Shown here piece after piece: positions 29,183-40,023 of a DNA stretch of 64,000 bases; the stretch's first letter is position 1; each line of letters begins with the position of its first letter. A model generated the notes under the pieces. That model searched no databases. It saw only the letters and a list, made by a program, of their open reading frames with translations, and was not told where the DNA came from. The translations under genes and the position numbers were made by a program. The DNA lies in NCBI GenBank assembly GCA_022821145.1, contig JAJEEE010000037.1, positions 124,001 to 188,000 of the forward strand, given 5' to 3'. Source of the DNA: Acidobacteriota bacterium (GTDB lineage: Bacteria; Acidobacteriota; Terriglobia; 20CM-2-55-15).

Positions 29183-30241
29183 CTAGCGCCGGCTGCGAAC
29201 CTTCGACGCCTTCTTGACCGGGCCCGGCTTGGATGCCTTGGAAACCGCGGGCGCGATCGTGACCTCGTTCCGGTAACCGTCCAACATGCGCTTGAGGTCC
29301 GCCTCGATGCGGCGCCGCAGGCGTTCCGGCGAAAGCACCATGGCCGACGGCCCGAAGTTGAGGATCCAGGACTCGATCTCGAACTCGCCGCCGACGTGCA
29401 GGCTCATCACGATCTCGCCGTTGCCCACGTCACGGACCTTCTGCGACGGGTGCCACGTTCGCGAGCGGGCGTAGGGGGCGATGTCGGCCTTGAAGTGGAT
29501 CTCGACGTCGAAGGGGTCTTCCTTGACCAGCCCGAAGGACGACTCCAGGTAGGTGTCCATCGAGAAGTCCGCCGGCCGCTCGAACGTGTCGGCCCGCTTC
29601 TCGATGGCCTCGATCCGCTCCACGGCAAACGTACGGATCTGCTTGTACTCCTCGACGAAGCCGAACAGATAGAGGCCGCCCCGGAAGTACATCAGGCGAT
29701 ACGGGTCGACGACATAGGCTTTCTTCTTTCCGCTGTGCACCGAGAAGTAGTCCATCCCGATGCGCCGCTCCCCGCCGATGGCGTCCATCAGCGTCCGGAT
29801 GGTCTGCTTGTGCTCGTCCAGGTCCTTCGGCGCGTCGGGGCGAACCGAGATCATGTTGTCGAGGCCGTCCAGGAACGCGGTGCTCTTCTCCGGCAGCGCG
29901 CCCTCGATCTTCTTGAACGCCGACTCGATATCGCCGGAGAACGGGGGCGCCAGCAGCGCACTGACCATCTCGCGGCTGAAGTAGAGCGCGGCAAGCTCGG
30001 AGAGCGACAGGTGGGCCAGCGGGAGGCCCTTGTACTCCTCGGCCAGCCTCCAGTAGACGCGGCCCTCGTAGCGCTCGTCGTACAGCGGAAACCCGGCTTC
30101 CATCAGGGCCGCCAGGTCCCGGCGGATGGTCTTGGTCGAGACGTCGTGGCGGTCCGCCATGTCCGGAATCGTGCTCCACCGCGTAGTCTCGATCTGCTTG
30201 AGGATCGCCCACTGGCGAATAAGCTGCGCGTTGCGTCCCAT
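29183..30241 (-). CDS. WYL-domain HTH transcriptional regulator
   Basis: N-terminal HTH (DMADRHDVSTKTIRRDLAALMEAGFPLYDE), WYL-type core (YVVDPYRLMYFRGGLYLFGFVEEYKQIRTFAVERI). Confidence 0.9.
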   Translation of the reverse strand: MGRNAQLIRQWAILKQIETTRWSTIPDMADRHDVSTKTIRRDLAALMEAGFPLYDERYEGRVYWRLAEEYKGLPLAHLSLSELAALYFSREMVSALLAPPFSGDIESAFKKIEGALPEKSTAFLDGLDNMISVRPDAPKDLDEHKQTIRTLMDAIGGERRIGMDYFSVHSGKKKAYVVDPYRLMYFRGGLYLFGFVEEYKQIRTFAVERIEAIEKRADTFERPADFSMDTYLESSFGLVKEDPFDVEIHFKADIAPYARSRTWHPSQKVRDVGNGEIVMSLHVGGEFEIESWILNFGPSAMVLSPERLRRRIEADLKRMLDGYRNEVTIAPAVSKASKPGPVKKASKVRSRR

Positions 30242-30410
30242 AACGGCGGTGTCCCCCTGCGGTCAACGACCGCGTTTCCGGCCTCGATGGCGCGGCCCGG
30301 TCGCGCCCGCCGGCCCACGCATATTAGCAGCCTGAAAGGCAATCGTACACGGGGACGTCGGGACGGCCCGAAGAGGCATGGAACCCCCGCGCGGCGACGC
30401 GGCCGGCCCG

Positions 30411-30728
30411 CTACGGACGGGGCGTCATGAAGACGAGAAGGACAAGGTCCTCGTCGGTCTCGTTGCGAACGCCGTGGTCTTCGCCCGGGCGCGCCACGAC
30501 GGCCTCTCCCGGACCGAGGTCGCGTTCCTCTCCGGCGATGTGAATGCGCCCCGACCCCCGAATCACGTAGTAGATCTTGTCGGATTCCGGGTGGGCGTGG
30601 ATCCGCTGCGCCTGCCCCTTCCGAAGGCAGTAGAGGTCGCAGAAATACTTCTCGGAGCCGAAAAGCGGCACCTTCTGCATCTTCTCATCGGAAAACCGGA
30701 CCTCGGCGTCGACGCTGCGCGTTTCCAT
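30411..30728 (-). CDS. cupin-domain protein
   Basis: [48 protein letters not shown]. Confidence 0.88.
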   Translation of the reverse strand: METRSVDAEVRFSDEKMQKVPLFGSEKYFCDLYCLRKGQAQRIHAHPESDKIYYVIRGSGRIHIAGEERDLGPGEAVVARPGEDHGVRNETDEDLVLLVFMTPRP

Positions 30729-30828
30729 GGGCGGTCATTGTAGCAGGCGGGATGTCATGGAGACCCTGTCCCGACCGGCTCCGTCGCGGCCGTGCGCACG
30801 TCCGACCCGGACTGCTACACTGGTTGGC

Positions 30829-31569
30829 ATGCCGCGCCTGATACTGCTGCGACACGGACAGAGCACCTGGAACAGCGAGAACCGTTTCACGGGCTGGACC
30901 GACGTGCCCCTGACCGACACGGGCGTCGCCGAGGCCCGCGAGGCCGGACGGTTGATCCGGGAGGCGGGCTACGCCCCGGGCCTGGCCTTCACGTCCGTGC
31001 TCAAGCGGGCCATCCATACGCTGTGGCTGGTTCTGGAGGAGCTGGACCGCATGTGGATCCCGGTCGAGCGGTCCTGGCGGCTCAACGAGCGCCACTACGG
31101 CGCCCTCCAGGGCGATAACAAGAAGGAAACGGTGGAGAAGTACGGCCCGGACCAGGTTCACCGGTGGCGCCGCGGATACGATACCCCGCCGCCTGCGCTG
31201 GACGCCGACGATCCGAGAAATCCAAGGAACGATCCCCGGTATGCCCGGCTCGCGCCGGAAGACATCCCGCTGACCGAGAGCCTGAAGCTCACCGTCGACC
31301 GCGTGCTCCCCTACTGGCGAGAACGCATCGCGCCCGAGCTTCTCGCCGGACGGCAGGTCCTGGTCGCGTCCCACGGCAACAGCATCCGCGCCCTCATCAA
31401 GTACCTGGACGGAATCTCGGACGCCGACATCGTCGAGCGCAACGTGCCCACCGGCCAACCGCTGGTGTACGAGCTCGGCGCGGATCTCCGCCCACTCGGC
31501 AACTTCTACCTGGGAGATCCGGAAGCGGTCGCCGCGGCCGCCCGGGCCGTCGCCGAGCAGACGGGCTGA
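30829..31569 (+). CDS. gpmA: 2,3-bisphosphoglycerate-dependent phosphoglycerate mutase
   Basis: [65 protein letters not shown]. Confidence 0.95.
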   Translation: MPRLILLRHGQSTWNSENRFTGWTDVPLTDTGVAEAREAGRLIREAGYAPGLAFTSVLKRAIHTLWLVLEELDRMWIPVERSWRLNERHYGALQGDNKKETVEKYGPDQVHRWRRGYDTPPPALDADDPRNPRNDPRYARLAPEDIPLTESLKLTVDRVLPYWRERIAPELLAGRQVLVASHGNSIRALIKYLDGISDADIVERNVPTGQPLVYELGADLRPLGNFYLGDPEAVAAAARAVAEQTG

Positions 31570-31726
31570 TCCGGGCACCCGGTCCAGGCCGACGGCCCGT
31601 CCGGCCTGCCGATTCCCTTCGCCGGCGGCGAGCTTCCGCCCAGGCGTTCACGAAATCCCGGAACTCGCGTCTAACTCCATGCGTTCCCACTGTAGCGGTG
31701 GGCGGGGCGGCCGGAAGGAGGAAGCG

Positions 31727-32014
31727 ATGACGATGACGCCGAAGGATTCCCGAAAGTGGGCCGGTTACCGGGTGGTACCGATGTTCCCGGGCCTGGAGAC
31801 CGCAGCCGACGCCCTGGGCCGCGCGTTCTGCCTGGGGTTGGAGGCCGCGCCCGACGCGAGCCGGACAGACTTCTATTCGGCCGACGTGGACGATATCGCC
31901 TGCTACTTCCACGTCTTCGAGGCCCGCCGGACCGCCTACCTGCTGTCGGCGGAGCCGATCGACGCGCCCATGCCGGCGGACGCACCGTTGGCCGTCCCGT
32001 GTCAGGCCTGTTAG
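31727..32014 (+). CDS. small hypothetical protein
   Basis: 95-aa ORF, upstream AGGAGG-like RBS (ggaaggaggaagcg), MTMTPKDSRKWAGYRVVPMFPGLETAADALGRAF. Confidence 0.55.
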   Translation: MTMTPKDSRKWAGYRVVPMFPGLETAADALGRAFCLGLEAAPDASRTDFYSADVDDIACYFHVFEARRTAYLLSAEPIDAPMPADAPLAVPCQAC

Positions 32015-32042
32015 GTTGCCGGCGGGATGGACCGCGTCGCCG

Positions 32043-33005
32043 TTATCCGGCCGCGGCGCGGTCGGCCACGAACACCGGGGCGCACCAGTGGCGGTAGCGC
32101 GGCTCGCGTCCGCGCACCACGTTGAAGAACAGCTCCCGCAGCCGTCCGGTCACCGGCCCCATCACGCCGTCGCCGACCGAACGGTGGTCCACGGCGGTGA
32201 TCGCCGCGATCTGGACCCCGGTTCCGCTGAAGAACGCCTCGTCGGCGACGAACAGTTCCGTGCGGTCGATCGCGCGCTCGACCACTTCCACGCCCATTTC
32301 GTCGCGCAGGATCTCGGCGATGGTGCGCCGGACGACGCCTTCGAGGACGTTGTCGGAAACGGGGGGCGTGATCGCCCGTCCGTCGCGCACGATGAAGATG
32401 TTCGCCGCCGAGCCTTCGGACACGTGACCATCGTTGTTCAGGACGATCGCTTCGTCAAATCCCGCTCGGATGGCGTCGGTCTTGACGAAAGCGGAGTTGA
32501 CGTAGGCGCCCGAGATCTTTCCGCGGGCCGGCAGGCTGTTGTCGTCGACCCGGCGCCAGGAGGACACCGTCACGTGCGCGTTCTCTTCCTTCGGCACGTA
32601 GGGTCCGAACGGGACCGCGATCATCGTGACGTCGGGGTTCATGTCGTGGAGCCGCACGCCGATGATCTCGTCGGCGAAATAGGCCAGCGGGCGAATGTAG
32701 CAGTCTTCGCGGAGATTCTCGCTCCGTACCAGCTCCGCCGTGATCTCGGTCAGGTCGTCGCGCGTGTACGGAAGCTCCATGCACAGCATCTTCGCCGACT
32801 GCAGGAACCGCCGGTAGTGATCCTCCGGCCGGAAAATGAACAACTGCTCCTCGTCATCGTTCCAGTAACCGCGCAGTCCGCCGAAGACGCCCGTCCCGTA
32901 GTTCAGAGTGTGCGTCAAGACGCCGACTTTCGCTTCGTGGTAAGGAACGATGCGACCCTTGAAAAACGCGTAGTTCGGTAAACTCACCGTCTGTCTCTTG
33001 TCCAC
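32043..33005 (-). CDS. ilvE: branched-chain amino acid aminotransferase
   Basis: NYAFFKGRIVPYHEAKVGVLTHTLNYGTGVFGGLRGYW..., LNNDGHVSEGSAANIFIVRDG. Start is GTG 33005 or 32987. Confidence 0.9.
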   Translation of the reverse strand: MDKRQTVSLPNYAFFKGRIVPYHEAKVGVLTHTLNYGTGVFGGLRGYWNDDEEQLFIFRPEDHYRRFLQSAKMLCMELPYTRDDLTEITAELVRSENLREDCYIRPLAYFADEIIGVRLHDMNPDVTMIAVPFGPYVPKEENAHVTVSSWRRVDDNSLPARGKISGAYVNSAFVKTDAIRAGFDEAIVLNNDGHVSEGSAANIFIVRDGRAITPPVSDNVLEGVVRRTIAEILRDEMGVEVVERAIDRTELFVADEAFFSGTGVQIAAITAVDHRSVGDGVMGPVTGRLRELFFNVVRGREPRYRHWCAPVFVADRAAAG

Positions 33006-33149
33006 ACGGCGCCGGCTCCGGTTCCACTCCGAAGGCCGTCTATTTCGATGGACAATTCCTCCAGAAACCAGTATGCACGAAACCCTGCACCACGAGCGCG
33101 CAATTTTTGCGAAATTGCGCATGACCGCGGGTCGGCGCCCCGCAGGCTC

Positions 33150-33662
33150 CTATACGGGCGGCCTGTTGCGCTCGATCGCCTCGTACAGCTCGAACACCCG
33201 GTCGGTGGGCAACGCCAGCCTCAGAGATTCGCCCGAGTTCATTTCGATCCGCAACAGCGTCTCGCGCCGCGCCCGGGCCAGCGTTTCGACGGCCGCGACG
33301 TGGCGGTAGACGGCCTTGCGCGGCGTCAGACCGCTGCGGCCGGCGGTCACGAAGTACTCGGGATAGAGCCCTTCGAACTGCCGGACGAGCAGCACCATCC
33401 CGAACACGTAGACGATGCCCGTGACGGCGATTGCGAACCCGAGCGCGACAGGGGCCGGCGGCGCGGCGTAGTACGCGAACCGGACGAACACGGAGACGGC
33501 GACGGTCACGGCGCCGATCAAGAGGGAGTTGGCCCACGCCGCCCAGCGGCGGCGGGACGCCAGCAGCGGTTCCGGCAGATCGCGCATGATTCGGAGCACC
33601 CAGGACATGGGCACGGTCGCGACGAGAACGGCGATCGAGGCCGCTGCCACCCACGACGGCAT
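33150..33662 (-). CDS. membrane protein, hypothetical
   Basis: MPSWVAAASIAVLVATVPMSWV... three TM-like segments, C-terminal soluble part; TGATG overlap with the preceding helicase gene. Confidence 0.7.
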   Translation of the reverse strand: MPSWVAAASIAVLVATVPMSWVLRIMRDLPEPLLASRRRWAAWANSLLIGAVTVAVSVFVRFAYYAAPPAPVALGFAIAVTGIVYVFGMVLLVRQFEGLYPEYFVTAGRSGLTPRKAVYRHVAAVETLARARRETLLRIEMNSGESLRLALPTDRVFELYEAIERNRPPV

Positions 33663-36600
33663 CAGAACCCGGACGAGGGCCCATCCCCCGCGGCGGGCGC
33701 CTCCATCGCCCATTCCCGCCAACCCCGGAGGAGGGGGTAGTAGAGACCCAGACGGATGGGGCGGGAATCGATCCGCTCCATGACCCTCGCGTAGCCTTCC
33801 AGTTGAGCCCGATACCGGGTCCGCTCGTTGTCCAGAAAAGCCTCGACGCCGGCGCCCTCGTGCACGCCGGTCTTGTAATCGATGATCCACCGAACGCCGT
33901 CTTCGACGAACGTCCGGTCCAGAACCTGGCGTTTCACTCGAGAACCTTCGACCGAAGACAGAGCGTACTCCCTTCGGTCGTCTTCGTGCTCGGCCAGAAT
34001 CCACCGGCCGCGCGGATCGGCCAGCGTCGCCTCCAGAGCCGCGCGGACCCGGCGCTCGGCCTTGGACAGGTTGTCTCCCTCCAGCCCTTCGACAGCCAGA
34101 GCGGCGCGCAGGCGGGGGCCGTCCCACGCGTTCGGCGCATCTCCCGTCGCGTCGTCGACGCGCAACCGCTGCAGCATGGCATGGACCACGATACCGACTC
34201 GCCGTTGGAGCTCGGTCACCCAGTCGAACGTCGGGTGCCGCGCGGCCGCGGCCGCCGGGTCGCTGCCGACCGACGGCCCCGCCCGGGGAATGTCGACGAG
34301 ACGCGTCCTCGGCGGCGGTTTCCAGCCCAGGCTCAGGCGCCGTAGAACGGGCGCCGGACCGTGGACGGACGCGTCGGAGCGTGTTCGGGGCCGATCCGCC
34401 GCCGCGGCGCCGCCATCTTCATCGAACGCCCGCTCGAAGTGCGGCCGGACCGCGGGCCAGATCCGCGCCAGGAGCGAACGCGAGTCCGGCGGCTCGAATC
34501 CCGGCTCCTTTGAGGTACGCGGACGCCCGACGTCCCCGAGCAGGTGCAACGAACGCCGGGCGCGGGTCGCCGCGACGTACAGCAGTCGCGTGGCTTCGTG
34601 CGCGTTCTTCACCGAGTGAATGCTCCGCAAGTAGCCGTACAACGGGTCCTCGCCGCTCCCGGACTCCCGGATCGGCGCCATCAGCAGACGCGTGCGTCCC
34701 CCGCCGTCCATGTATTCGAGCCACTCGATCAGTTTCGCGTCCTCGGATCGGAGGCACCGGCCCAGTCCCGGGAGTATGACCGTGTCGAACTCGAGCCCCT
34801 TGGCCTTGTGAATCGTCAGCAGATGGAGATCCTCGCCGGCTTCGACGTCCGGACGGGCGTACAGCCGGGCCACCGCCAGCTCGAACGCCCGCTCGTCCTC
34901 CAGGTCGGCGCCGCGAACGGATCGCTCGAGCAGATCGAGATACGCCGCCGCGTCCTCCAGACCGGTTCGGCTGTCCACCGAAGCCGGGCCGCCCAGTTCG
35001 GTCCAGACACCTTCGATCCAACGGCGGATGGGCATCGTGGCCCGCCTCCGGACGGCGTCGTCGATGATGGGAACCAGCCGCTCCAACCGAAGGCGGCCGT
35101 CCTCGGACAGCGCGGCCCGGCGGTCGGGATCGGCCATCAGGTCGATGACGGCGGAGTCCGGATCTCCGGCCGTCAGACCATGCAGATCGGCCAGCCTGAG
35201 CCCGCACCAGGGGGCGCGCAACACGGCCAGCCAGGACACCCGGTCGCCCGGATGGAGCAACGCGCGCGTCAGGGCCAGCAGGTCCTGGACCGCCGGACGC
35301 CCGCCCAGCGCGTCGATCTCGACGGCGCGGAAGCGTTCTCCGGCCCGGCGCAGGGCGCTCACCGTGCGAAACAGGTGTTGGCGGGAACGCACCAGGACCG
35401 CGATCGTTCGCGGCGCCGACGCGGATGCGGAGGATCGGACCTCGCGAATGACGCGCAGGACGGTTTCGGCCTCGGCGTCGGGTTCCGGGCCGACGAGCGG
35501 GTGGACGGTGACGGAGCCCGGCGGCGGTCGATCCGGATCCGGGGGGGCGTAGGCCACGGACGGCGTATACGGCACGGCCCCCGTGTACACGTCTTCGCCG
35601 GTCGGGAACGCCGGACCGAGCGCGCGGTTGACCCAATCGACGATCTCGGCGCTGGAGCGAAAATTCACGCCCAGGCGGAGCGGTATGAGCCGGACGTTGC
35701 CGACGCCTTCGGCGCGCGCGCGAAGAAACAGGCCCACTTCCGCGGCCCGGAACCCGTAGATGGACTGCATCGGATCGCCGACGAGAAACAGGGTGCGCCC
35801 GTCGCCGGTCTGCCAGTCGGCCGTCAGGGCTTCGAGAAGCTCGAACTGGCTCGCGGACGTGTCCTGAAACTCGTCCACGAGCAGGTGGCGGATGTTGCAG
35901 TCCAGGGAGAAGGCGAGCTCGGTCGGCGCTTCGGGCGATCCCAGCGCCTCGCGCGCTGCGTGGGCGATCTCGGTGAAATCCACGGCGCCTTCCGCCTGAA
36001 ACACCAGCTTGAGTTGGGCGACCGCCACGGGCAGCAATTCCATCAGGGCGCGCAGCGCCTCCCATCGCGAGTCTCCCAGATCGACGGGCGGCAGGGAACG
36101 GATTCGGTGCAGTCGCTGACGGATGCCGTGATCCAACGGAGTCTCCAGGCACCGCTGCTTCGCGGCGCGCCCCGCGACCGTGGCCGGGAATCCCAGCCGT
36201 CGATCGAGCCGCGTCCGCCGCTCGCCGTCCCGGGTGAGCAGGAGCTCGGCGAGTCCGCGCCACCGATCCAGATCGCCGGCGTCCGCGCCGGGCAGGGTCC
36301 CCAACCCGAAACACGCGACGATGGGACCGCCGCCGCCCTGCTCCACGAGGTTCCGGGCCGCGTAGCGGGCCTCCGCGACGATTCGACGGCCCGCCTCGCC
36401 GGGAAAGCTCGCGGCGAGTTGTTCCAGTTCGTCGGTCACGACCTGCTCGAGAGCCGACTCGATGGAGCGCCGAAACGCGCCGGTCGCGCGATTGCCGACC
36501 ACGTGCCGCAGCCATTGATCGCGGCGCTCGAGCATGGCGGACAGCAACACGGCCGCCTGGCCGACGTTGTTGTCGAGGTGGGCCAGCAACACGGCCAGCG

Positions 36601-37147
36601 CGTGCGACGCGGCCCGGCGGCCGGTTTCCCGATCGAGCAGCTCCAGCGTGGCGCGCGCCGCGCGCGTATACAAAGGCGCCGCGTTCTCCTCGGGACGCGG
36701 CGGCGCGCCCATGCGGGACACCCACGGCATGCGGCGGACGATCTCGGCGGAAAGCGCGTCGATGGTCTGTATTCGCAGCCGGGACGGATGATCCCGCAAA
36801 CGCCAGCCGCGCTCTTCGTCTCGCTCCAGCACGCGCTCGGCGAGCGCGCGCGTCTGCCGTTCGTGGCGCGACCGCCCGCCGCCCGCTTCGGCGCCGTCGG
36901 CGTCCTCGAGGGCCGTAATCAACCGGTGGCGCATTTCGCCGGCCGCCTTGCGCGTGAACGTGATCGCGATGACGGACTCGGGCTCGTCCACGGACGGCGT
37001 CCCCAGCAGGTTCAGGAAGCGCTGGATCAGCAGCTCGGTCTTGCCCGAGCCCGCGGGCGCCTGCACGATGTAAGACCCGGCGGGATCCAACGCGCGCAGC
37101 CGCTGATCCTGGTCCGCCACGGTCGCCGCCGTCACGGTTTCGGTCAC
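33662..37147 (-). CDS. UvrD/Rep-type helicase-nuclease (AddA/RecB-like)
   Basis: YIVQAPAGSGKTELLIQRFLNLL, VIAITFTRKAAGEMR, LLVDEFQDTSASQFELL, LFLVGDPMQSIYGFRAAEV, LHLLTIHKAKGLEFDTVILPGLG, ATRLLYVAATRARRSLHL, C-terminal nuclease DRTFVEDGVRWIIDYKTG. Confidence 0.92.
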   Translation of the reverse strand: MTETVTAATVADQDQRLRALDPAGSYIVQAPAGSGKTELLIQRFLNLLGTPSVDEPESVIAITFTRKAAGEMRHRLITALEDADGAEAGGGRSRHERQTRALAERVLERDEERGWRLRDHPSRLRIQTIDALSAEIVRRMPWVSRMGAPPRPEENAAPLYTRAARATLELLDRETGRRAASHALAVLLAHLDNNVGQAAVLLSAMLERRDQWLRHVVGNRATGAFRRSIESALEQVVTDELEQLAASFPGEAGRRIVAEARYAARNLVEQGGGGPIVACFGLGTLPGADAGDLDRWRGLAELLLTRDGERRTRLDRRLGFPATVAGRAAKQRCLETPLDHGIRQRLHRIRSLPPVDLGDSRWEALRALMELLPVAVAQLKLVFQAEGAVDFTEIAHAAREALGSPEAPTELAFSLDCNIRHLLVDEFQDTSASQFELLEALTADWQTGDGRTLFLVGDPMQSIYGFRAAEVGLFLRARAEGVGNVRLIPLRLGVNFRSSAEIVDWVNRALGPAFPTGEDVYTGAVPYTPSVAYAPPDPDRPPPGSVTVHPLVGPEPDAEAETVLRVIREVRSSASASAPRTIAVLVRSRQHLFRTVSALRRAGERFRAVEIDALGGRPAVQDLLALTRALLHPGDRVSWLAVLRAPWCGLRLADLHGLTAGDPDSAVIDLMADPDRRAALSEDGRLRLERLVPIIDDAVRRRATMPIRRWIEGVWTELGGPASVDSRTGLEDAAAYLDLLERSVRGADLEDERAFELAVARLYARPDVEAGEDLHLLTIHKAKGLEFDTVILPGLGRCLRSEDAKLIEWLEYMDGGGRTRLLMAPIRESGSGEDPLYGYLRSIHSVKNAHEATRLLYVAATRARRSLHLLGDVGRPRTSKEPGFEPPDSRSLLARIWPAVRPHFERAFDEDGGAAAADRPRTRSDASVHGPAPVLRRLSLGWKPPPRTRLVDIPRAGPSVGSDPAAAAARHPTFDWVTELQRRVGIVVHAMLQRLRVDDATGDAPNAWDGPRLRAALAVEGLEGDNLSKAERRVRAALEATLADPRGRWILAEHEDDRREYALSSVEGSRVKRQVLDRTFVEDGVRWIIDYKTGVHEGAGVEAFLDNERTRYRAQLEGYARVMERIDSRPIRLGLYYPLLRGWREWAMEAPAAGDGPSSGF

Positions 37148-39885
37148 CGCGCGTCTCCATGCCGTCCCGACGATTGGACGCCGTCCAACGACTCGTGGAC
37201 CCGGCACAGCGCCGACAGGTGACAGTGCTCGCACGTCCGGGCGCCCCGCTTGGGATCGACGCGGGCCGCGCCGTTGCGGAATTCGCGGCCGAGGCGATCG
37301 AGGACCCCCGCCCATCGTTCAATGCGTTTCGGCAGCGGCGTCTTGTCCCGCCCGCGCGACGTTCCCGGCATCAGGCCGTCAGACGTCGAGATTCCATGGA
37401 AACCGATCCGCCCGGCCTTCAGGACGCCGAAGAAGACGCCGCTCACCGCCCCGTCCGCAGTGGCCGCGTACAGCGGCAACTGGGGCGCGTCGGGCCGGTC
37501 TCCCTCCCATTCCGCGGGACCGTGGTCGCCTGTCTTGTAGTCCAGGATCACGTCGCCGCCGTCGTCGGCGCGGTCCACGCGGTCGGCGCGAACCGTCAAC
37601 CGCACGCCGCCGACTTCGACCTCGCGGGAGCGCTCAAGTTCCATGACGACGAACGGCCGGCGGCGCGCCTCCAGGTCGAGCCATTCACGAATCACGCCCC
37701 TCAGCCGGACCGTCTCCAGGCCGGCGAAGCGCGGGCTCCTGAGTATCGATCGCTCCCGCGAACGGTTGCGAACCGCCGCATCGACGGCGCGTTCCACGAT
37801 CGCGTCCATCTCGTCGGGGCCGGCCGCGACCAGATCCGCGTGCGTGCGAAGCTGCCGCCATACGCGTTCGAGGGCGTCGTGAATCAGCACACCGCGATCG
37901 AGGGGCGCCAGACCCGGATCGGCGGGTTCCCAAGCCGCGGCGTGCAGGCGAAGCTCCGCGAAGGCGCGGAACGGACACGCGGCCTGCAACCCGAAGACCG
38001 CCGTGCCGCGCCGGGCGCGCTCCCCGTCGAACGCGCTCCACGGGGGCGCGTCGTGATCCTCGATCTCCTCGATCGCGGACGCTCGGAAAACCTGCTCGGC
38101 GTGCGTCGGGCCCGTGTCGGCGCCGAACTCGCGGGCCGGAACCTCCGGAAGCTCCGCGAACAGCGGACTCCACCGAAGACTCCGATCGTCGTCGCGTGCG
38201 GGGCGACTGACGACGATGGACGCGGCGCCCCGGATGATTCCCGCCGTCATCGTGCGCGCGAACTCGAGTTCGCGCGCCGGCGATGATCTCGGCACGTCGA
38301 ACCGGCGCCCGAGCCGCATCGGAATGAACGGGCTGGGCGCGGGCGCTCCCGGCACGGCCTCGTCATGAGCGCCCATCAGCCATGCGTGGTCGAAGTCCAG
38401 CCCGGACGCCTCGAAGAGGCCGAGAACCTGTATCGGCGCGGGATCCGATTCCGGCTGAAACTGGCGCGCGCGCGCGAACCGCTCGATCAGGTCGAGGGCG
38501 CGCACCCACGGAACGGGGCCGCTGGCGGCATCCAGGGACGAGAATTCCGACAGCAACTCTCCCCACGCACCCAGCGTCTGATACTCCGCGCTCGACACGG
38601 CGCCGTCTCCGGGCCATCCCACCGCCTCGAGCAGGCCGGCGACCGAACCCGCCCACTCGCTGGGCATCCGTCGGCCGGAAAGCTCGCGCCGGACGCGCCG
38701 CCAGGATTCGAGCCGGCCGGCCAGGAGCGGGCAACGGTCCGGCCGGCCCTCGCGGCCCGCGTCGCGGATGAGTTGGGCCACGTCCACTTCCGGTTCCCGC
38801 CGTCGCCGCAGGCGCGCGTCGAGCAACGCCCGCCGCGTGACCTCGGCGTCCGCGCCGGCGACGAAGCGCGACCGCAACAGGCGCCCGGTCGCCTCCAGCG
38901 GGTTGGCGCGGAGGTCGAAACCGAGCACGGCGAACGCCGCGTCGACGAGCGGGTAGTCCCGGAGCGCGGGGCCCAGCGAGATGTTGAAAAGCCGCCCGGG
39001 ATCGCGCTCCGGACGGAGCTGCGTTTCCGGGTGCAGAGCCTCGGACATGACGCGCTCGATCTCGCCGCGACGAACGCCGAGGTCGGGAACGATGATGCCG
39101 ATCCTCGGCGCCCGCCCCCGCGTCGAGGCTTCTTCGAGTCGACGACAGGCCCACGCAGCCGCGGCCTCGACCTCGGCCTTCCGGTCCGGCAGCGTCATCC
39201 GCACACCGGCGCGACGTTCGCCGGCGGCGTCGTCGACGCGGGGTACATGCGCCTCGACCGCCGCGCCCGCGCCTTCGAAAGCCTCGAACAACGCGTTATC
39301 CGCGGGCGTCCGTTCCAGGAATCCGGCCAGCACCACGCGTTCCGGCGCCGGGATCTCGCCGTTCCGCGCGCGGGAGGCGAGAAAGGCTGGAAGTTGCGGG
39401 CTCGACAACCAGCCGTTCGACTCCAACCGCGCCTTGAACTCGGTCGCCCAGGCATGGAAGGCCTCGGTGTCGGCCGTATCCCGCCACTCGGGAGCGTCCA
39501 GGGGCAGACGCCACGCGCAGGCGAGATTCCAGGCTTCCATCGCGGCCTCGGCCGTGGCGGCCACGTTCAGCAAACCCGGGTCCGGCGAGCGGTGGACGAT
39601 GTCCTCCCAGATCGCGCGCTCCTGGAGCGGGCCGAGAAGCCGCGGGGCGTCGTCCGATGGATCGGAATAGAGCCACTCTCGAAAGCGGCGGGCGAGCCAT
39701 GCGGCGATCGGCAGGATCTCCGGAGTCGGCCACACGGTCCGGCCGGCGGCGATCTGACGGGCGTCGTACTCGCTCCGCATCGCGCGCGCGAGCCGGGCCG
39801 TGGCGGTGACGACCGTCGGCGTCGGCCGCCGACCCGGCGGCGCCGACGGCGCCTCGGTCCACGGACTTGAGGGTCGCCGAAACAT
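37144..39885 (-). CDS. PD-(D/E)XK nuclease family protein, AddB-like (probable DNA repair protein)
   Basis: C-terminal nuclease motif VRADRVDRADDGGDVILDYKTGD, cysteines CEHCHLSALCRVHE; GTGA overlap with the helicase gene. Confidence 0.85.
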   Translation of the reverse strand: MFRRPSSPWTEAPSAPPGRRPTPTVVTATARLARAMRSEYDARQIAAGRTVWPTPEILPIAAWLARRFREWLYSDPSDDAPRLLGPLQERAIWEDIVHRSPDPGLLNVAATAEAAMEAWNLACAWRLPLDAPEWRDTADTEAFHAWATEFKARLESNGWLSSPQLPAFLASRARNGEIPAPERVVLAGFLERTPADNALFEAFEGAGAAVEAHVPRVDDAAGERRAGVRMTLPDRKAEVEAAAAWACRRLEEASTRGRAPRIGIIVPDLGVRRGEIERVMSEALHPETQLRPERDPGRLFNISLGPALRDYPLVDAAFAVLGFDLRANPLEATGRLLRSRFVAGADAEVTRRALLDARLRRRREPEVDVAQLIRDAGREGRPDRCPLLAGRLESWRRVRRELSGRRMPSEWAGSVAGLLEAVGWPGDGAVSSAEYQTLGAWGELLSEFSSLDAASGPVPWVRALDLIERFARARQFQPESDPAPIQVLGLFEASGLDFDHAWLMGAHDEAVPGAPAPSPFIPMRLGRRFDVPRSSPARELEFARTMTAGIIRGAASIVVSRPARDDDRSLRWSPLFAELPEVPAREFGADTGPTHAEQVFRASAIEEIEDHDAPPWSAFDGERARRGTAVFGLQAACPFRAFAELRLHAAAWEPADPGLAPLDRGVLIHDALERVWRQLRTHADLVAAGPDEMDAIVERAVDAAVRNRSRERSILRSPRFAGLETVRLRGVIREWLDLEARRRPFVVMELERSREVEVGGVRLTVRADRVDRADDGGDVILDYKTGDHGPAEWEGDRPDAPQLPLYAATADGAVSGVFFGVLKAGRIGFHGISTSDGLMPGTSRGRDKTPLPKRIERWAGVLDRLGREFRNGAARVDPKRGARTCEHCHLSALCRVHESLDGVQSSGRHGDAR

Positions 39886-40023
39886 TTCGATCCTCGCGGC
39901 GGGAAAAGCCGGCGGCCGCCGGCGATTCCGCCGGAGCCGGCCACACCCAATGTGCGGCCCCACGGGGACAGCTCGGGTCCGGGACCTGTTCTGCTATCGG
40001 ACCGGCCGATAATCGCGGGCATC

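Noticed and set aside
34544-37222. 892-aa plus-strand ORF
   Set aside because: Antisense to the UvrD-type helicase gene; shadow ORF.
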